Shown here piece by piece: positions 62,685 through 64,000 of a stretch of 64,000 bases of DNA. Each line of letters starts with the position of its first letter. The first letter of the stretch is position 1. The stretch comes from an uncultured Bacteroidales bacterium. Its GTDB lineage: Bacteria; Bacteroidota; Bacteroidia; Bacteroidales; Muribaculaceae. Position numbers and translations under genes: made by a program. The stretch spans positions 62,001-126,000 of the forward strand of contig CACZAC010000002.1 of assembly GCA_902779125.1 (NCBI GenBank), given 5' to 3'. The notes beneath the pieces are model-generated. The model had not been told where the DNA came from, ran no database searches, and was given only the letters and a program-made list of their open reading frames with translations.

Positions 62685-64000
62685 ATGACTAAAGGAAACA
62701 GATTGACAATGCCGCAATTAGTGTTGATGCTCGTCGAGTTGACAGTATTTGCTGTACTCGCCGTGTTGGCATCCTTGCATTATGGCATTGACGACGGGAT
62801 TCGCATCACTGCGGCCAATGCCGTGGCCTATATCATTCCCCGCATCGTGCTCACTCGCGCCCGTGGAAGCAACACAGCATCACTCATCCTGCTGCTTGTG
62901 CTCACGGTTTTCCTGATAGCCATTGACTATACCCGCATGTACAACTGGAGCCATGTAGAGGATTACTCCCTGAGAATACCTAATGTTCAGAACGATGCCC
63001 GCGGCTATTATGGATGGGCGCTGGACAGTTATTACGGCAATACACGACTGGGAGAAATCCCCTTCCCTGGATTCCCGCTGATGATGGTCGCCCTGTGGAA
63101 ACTGTTCGGCATCAGTGTCGTGTGGCCCGTAGCCATGAATATGTCATTCACGCTTCTCTCGGTCGTACTCACCGGTATGTTCACTCGCCGGTTGCTGATA
63201 GGGCGCGTTTCGGCATCTCCAACGGTTCTGCTCAACGGCGGCATGTTCCTGACAGCCATCCTTTTCTACTACCTGATGATTGGCACCAGTGTCTTGAAGG
63301 AAGGCTCTATCTACCTGTCTATGACTATGGCGGCATTTGCGTTGGCTTCTATGACGGCAATCGACGAGGAGCGGCACCGCCCATGGCTTGACTTTGCGCT
63401 CTTTGTGATTGCTTGTTTGCTCATGGCGGGCGTGCGCACCACCTATCTGTATTTTATCGCTTTGGGCATCATCGTCATGGCATTGCCCAACTGGCGCCGC
63501 GACTGGATGATGTCACTGGCGATGTTTGCTGTGTTCTTTATAGCATTGCTTGTAGGAGACCATTTCGCCTCCTATTCGTTTGAGCGCCACGCCGAGATTA
63601 TCGGTGGCGGTTGGGATATGCAGCGGTTTTATATTACGGGCGAGTCGCAGCTCCTCTACCGCGAGGTGCTTGACTATTATTTCCTCTACTCTCCATGGCA
63701 CCGCATGTTGATGCTGCCCCTCACCATGTCTGTCCAGTTTATCATTCCTCTGCCCTGGAATTATTATGAGCACCATTCTTTTCTGAACCTTCTCAGCAGG
63801 ATGACTTGGGGCTGGTATCTGGTGGGCGGCACTGCCCTGTTCTATTTTGCGGTCATCAGTTGGCGACGACGCGAGAACATGGGGGTATGGCCCTGGTGGC
63901 CCGCCATTTCCTTCGCGGCAATGGCCTATGTCATGGCAGGCTCCACAGCACGCTATGTCCTGCCCATCGAACCGTTGTTTGTACCCGTAGCCATGTTTGT
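62685..64000 (+). CDS. Polytopic membrane protein, GT-C glycosyltransferase-like (3' truncated)
   Basis: The frame is open from the ATG at 62685 to the window edge, 438 codons. About ten hydrophobic segments are visible (LVLMLVELTVFAVLAVLASL, LILLLVLTVFLIAIDYT, MNMSFTLLSVVLTGMF, LDFALFVIACLLMAGV and others). The first large loop contains NDARGYYGWALDSYYGNTRL, followed by GEIPFPGFPLMMVALWKLFG. An acidic residue in this loop and the PGFPLMxxxWKLFG segment recall GT39/GT83-type (GT-C) glycosyltransferases that use polyprenyl-linked sugars. The family is not certain. A start at 62709 would give MPQLV. It is divergent from the glsA operon. Confidence 0.65.
   Translation, partial: MTKGNRLTMPQLVLMLVELTVFAVLAVLASLHYGIDDGIRITAANAVAYIIPRIVLTRARGSNTASLILLLVLTVFLIAIDYTRMYNWSHVEDYSLRIPNVQNDARGYYGWALDSYYGNTRLGEIPFPGFPLMMVALWKLFGISVVWPVAMNMSFTLLSVVLTGMFTRRLLIGRVSASPTVLLNGGMFLTAILFYYLMIGTSVLKEGSIYLSMTMAAFALASMTAIDEERHRPWLDFALFVIACLLMAGVRTTYLYFIALGIIVMALPNWRRDWMMSLAMFAVFFIALLVGDHFASYSFERHAEIIGGGWDMQRFYITGESQLLYREVLDYYFLYSPWHRMLMLPLTMSVQFIIPLPWNYYEHHSFLNLLSRMTWGWYLVGGTALFYFAVISWRRRENMGVWPWWPAISFAAMAYVMAGSTARYVLPIEPLFVPVAMF

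Noticed and set aside
1..64000. tRNA, rRNA or known riboswitch in the window
   Set aside because: Reading the intergenic regions on both strands showed no cloverleaf, rRNA segment or riboswitch core that I could recognise; a covariance search would be needed to exclude small RNAs.

Overview
The window is a chromosomal segment from a member of the Bacteroidales, most like the gut Prevotellaceae or Muribaculaceae. Four things point there. Short promoter elements of the form TAnnTTTG, often with TTTG or TTG about 20 bases upstream, precede many genes. Large secreted proteins end in type IX-like sorting tails. The gene order of the division and cell-wall (dcw) cluster is that of the phylum. A glsB/glsA glycine-lipid pair is present. 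No rRNA, tRNA or CRISPR array was seen.

Layout. 1-6.1 kb: end of a membrane-anchored kelch/AraC regulator, then a two-gene operon for secreted proteins, one of 160 aa that is mostly a sorting-type tail and one of 1129 aa with a BACON-like domain. 6.3-8.6 kb: small genes (DNPH1-type nucleotide hydrolase, NADase-type glycan-binding domain protein, AlkZ-related protein, secreted repeat protein). 8.8-13.3 kb: sbcD-sbcC. 13.4-21.7 kb, minus strand: a DUF4251 lipoprotein and two PorZ-like proteins that bracket an MBOAT O-acyltransferase, its SGNH partner and a small membrane protein. 21.9-23.7 kb: lysS. 23.9-32 kb: a 2696-residue secreted multidomain protein. 32.4-34 kb: a REP-associated tyrosine transposase (RAYT) gene with an unusual C-terminal domain, flanked on both sides by the same palindrome-bearing tandem repeats. 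34-36.8 kb: acyltransferase, serS, YqeY-like protein.

36.9-52.2 kb, all minus strand: a compact dcw cluster transcribed rsmH-ftsL-ftsI-murE-mraY-murD-ftsW-murG-murC-ftsQ-ftsA-ftsZ. It makes lipid II from UDP-MurNAc and builds the septal ring and septal synthase. mraZ is not at its usual place before rsmH. 52.6-54.3 kb: an Lrp/AsnC regulator and manC. 54.4-56.4 kb: ssb, an argC homologue that has lost its catalytic signature residues, and argR. 56.7-58.5 kb: a LytS/LytTR two-component system. 58.6-62.5 kb, minus strand: glsA-glsB-wzi-lipoprotein, an envelope lipid and capsule operon. 62.7 kb to the edge: start of a polytopic membrane protein of glycosyltransferase-C type.

The most unusual points are the RAYT/REP element with its SLOG-like fusion, the ArgC-like pseudo-enzyme overlapping argR, and the PorZ pair around an O-acylation module.
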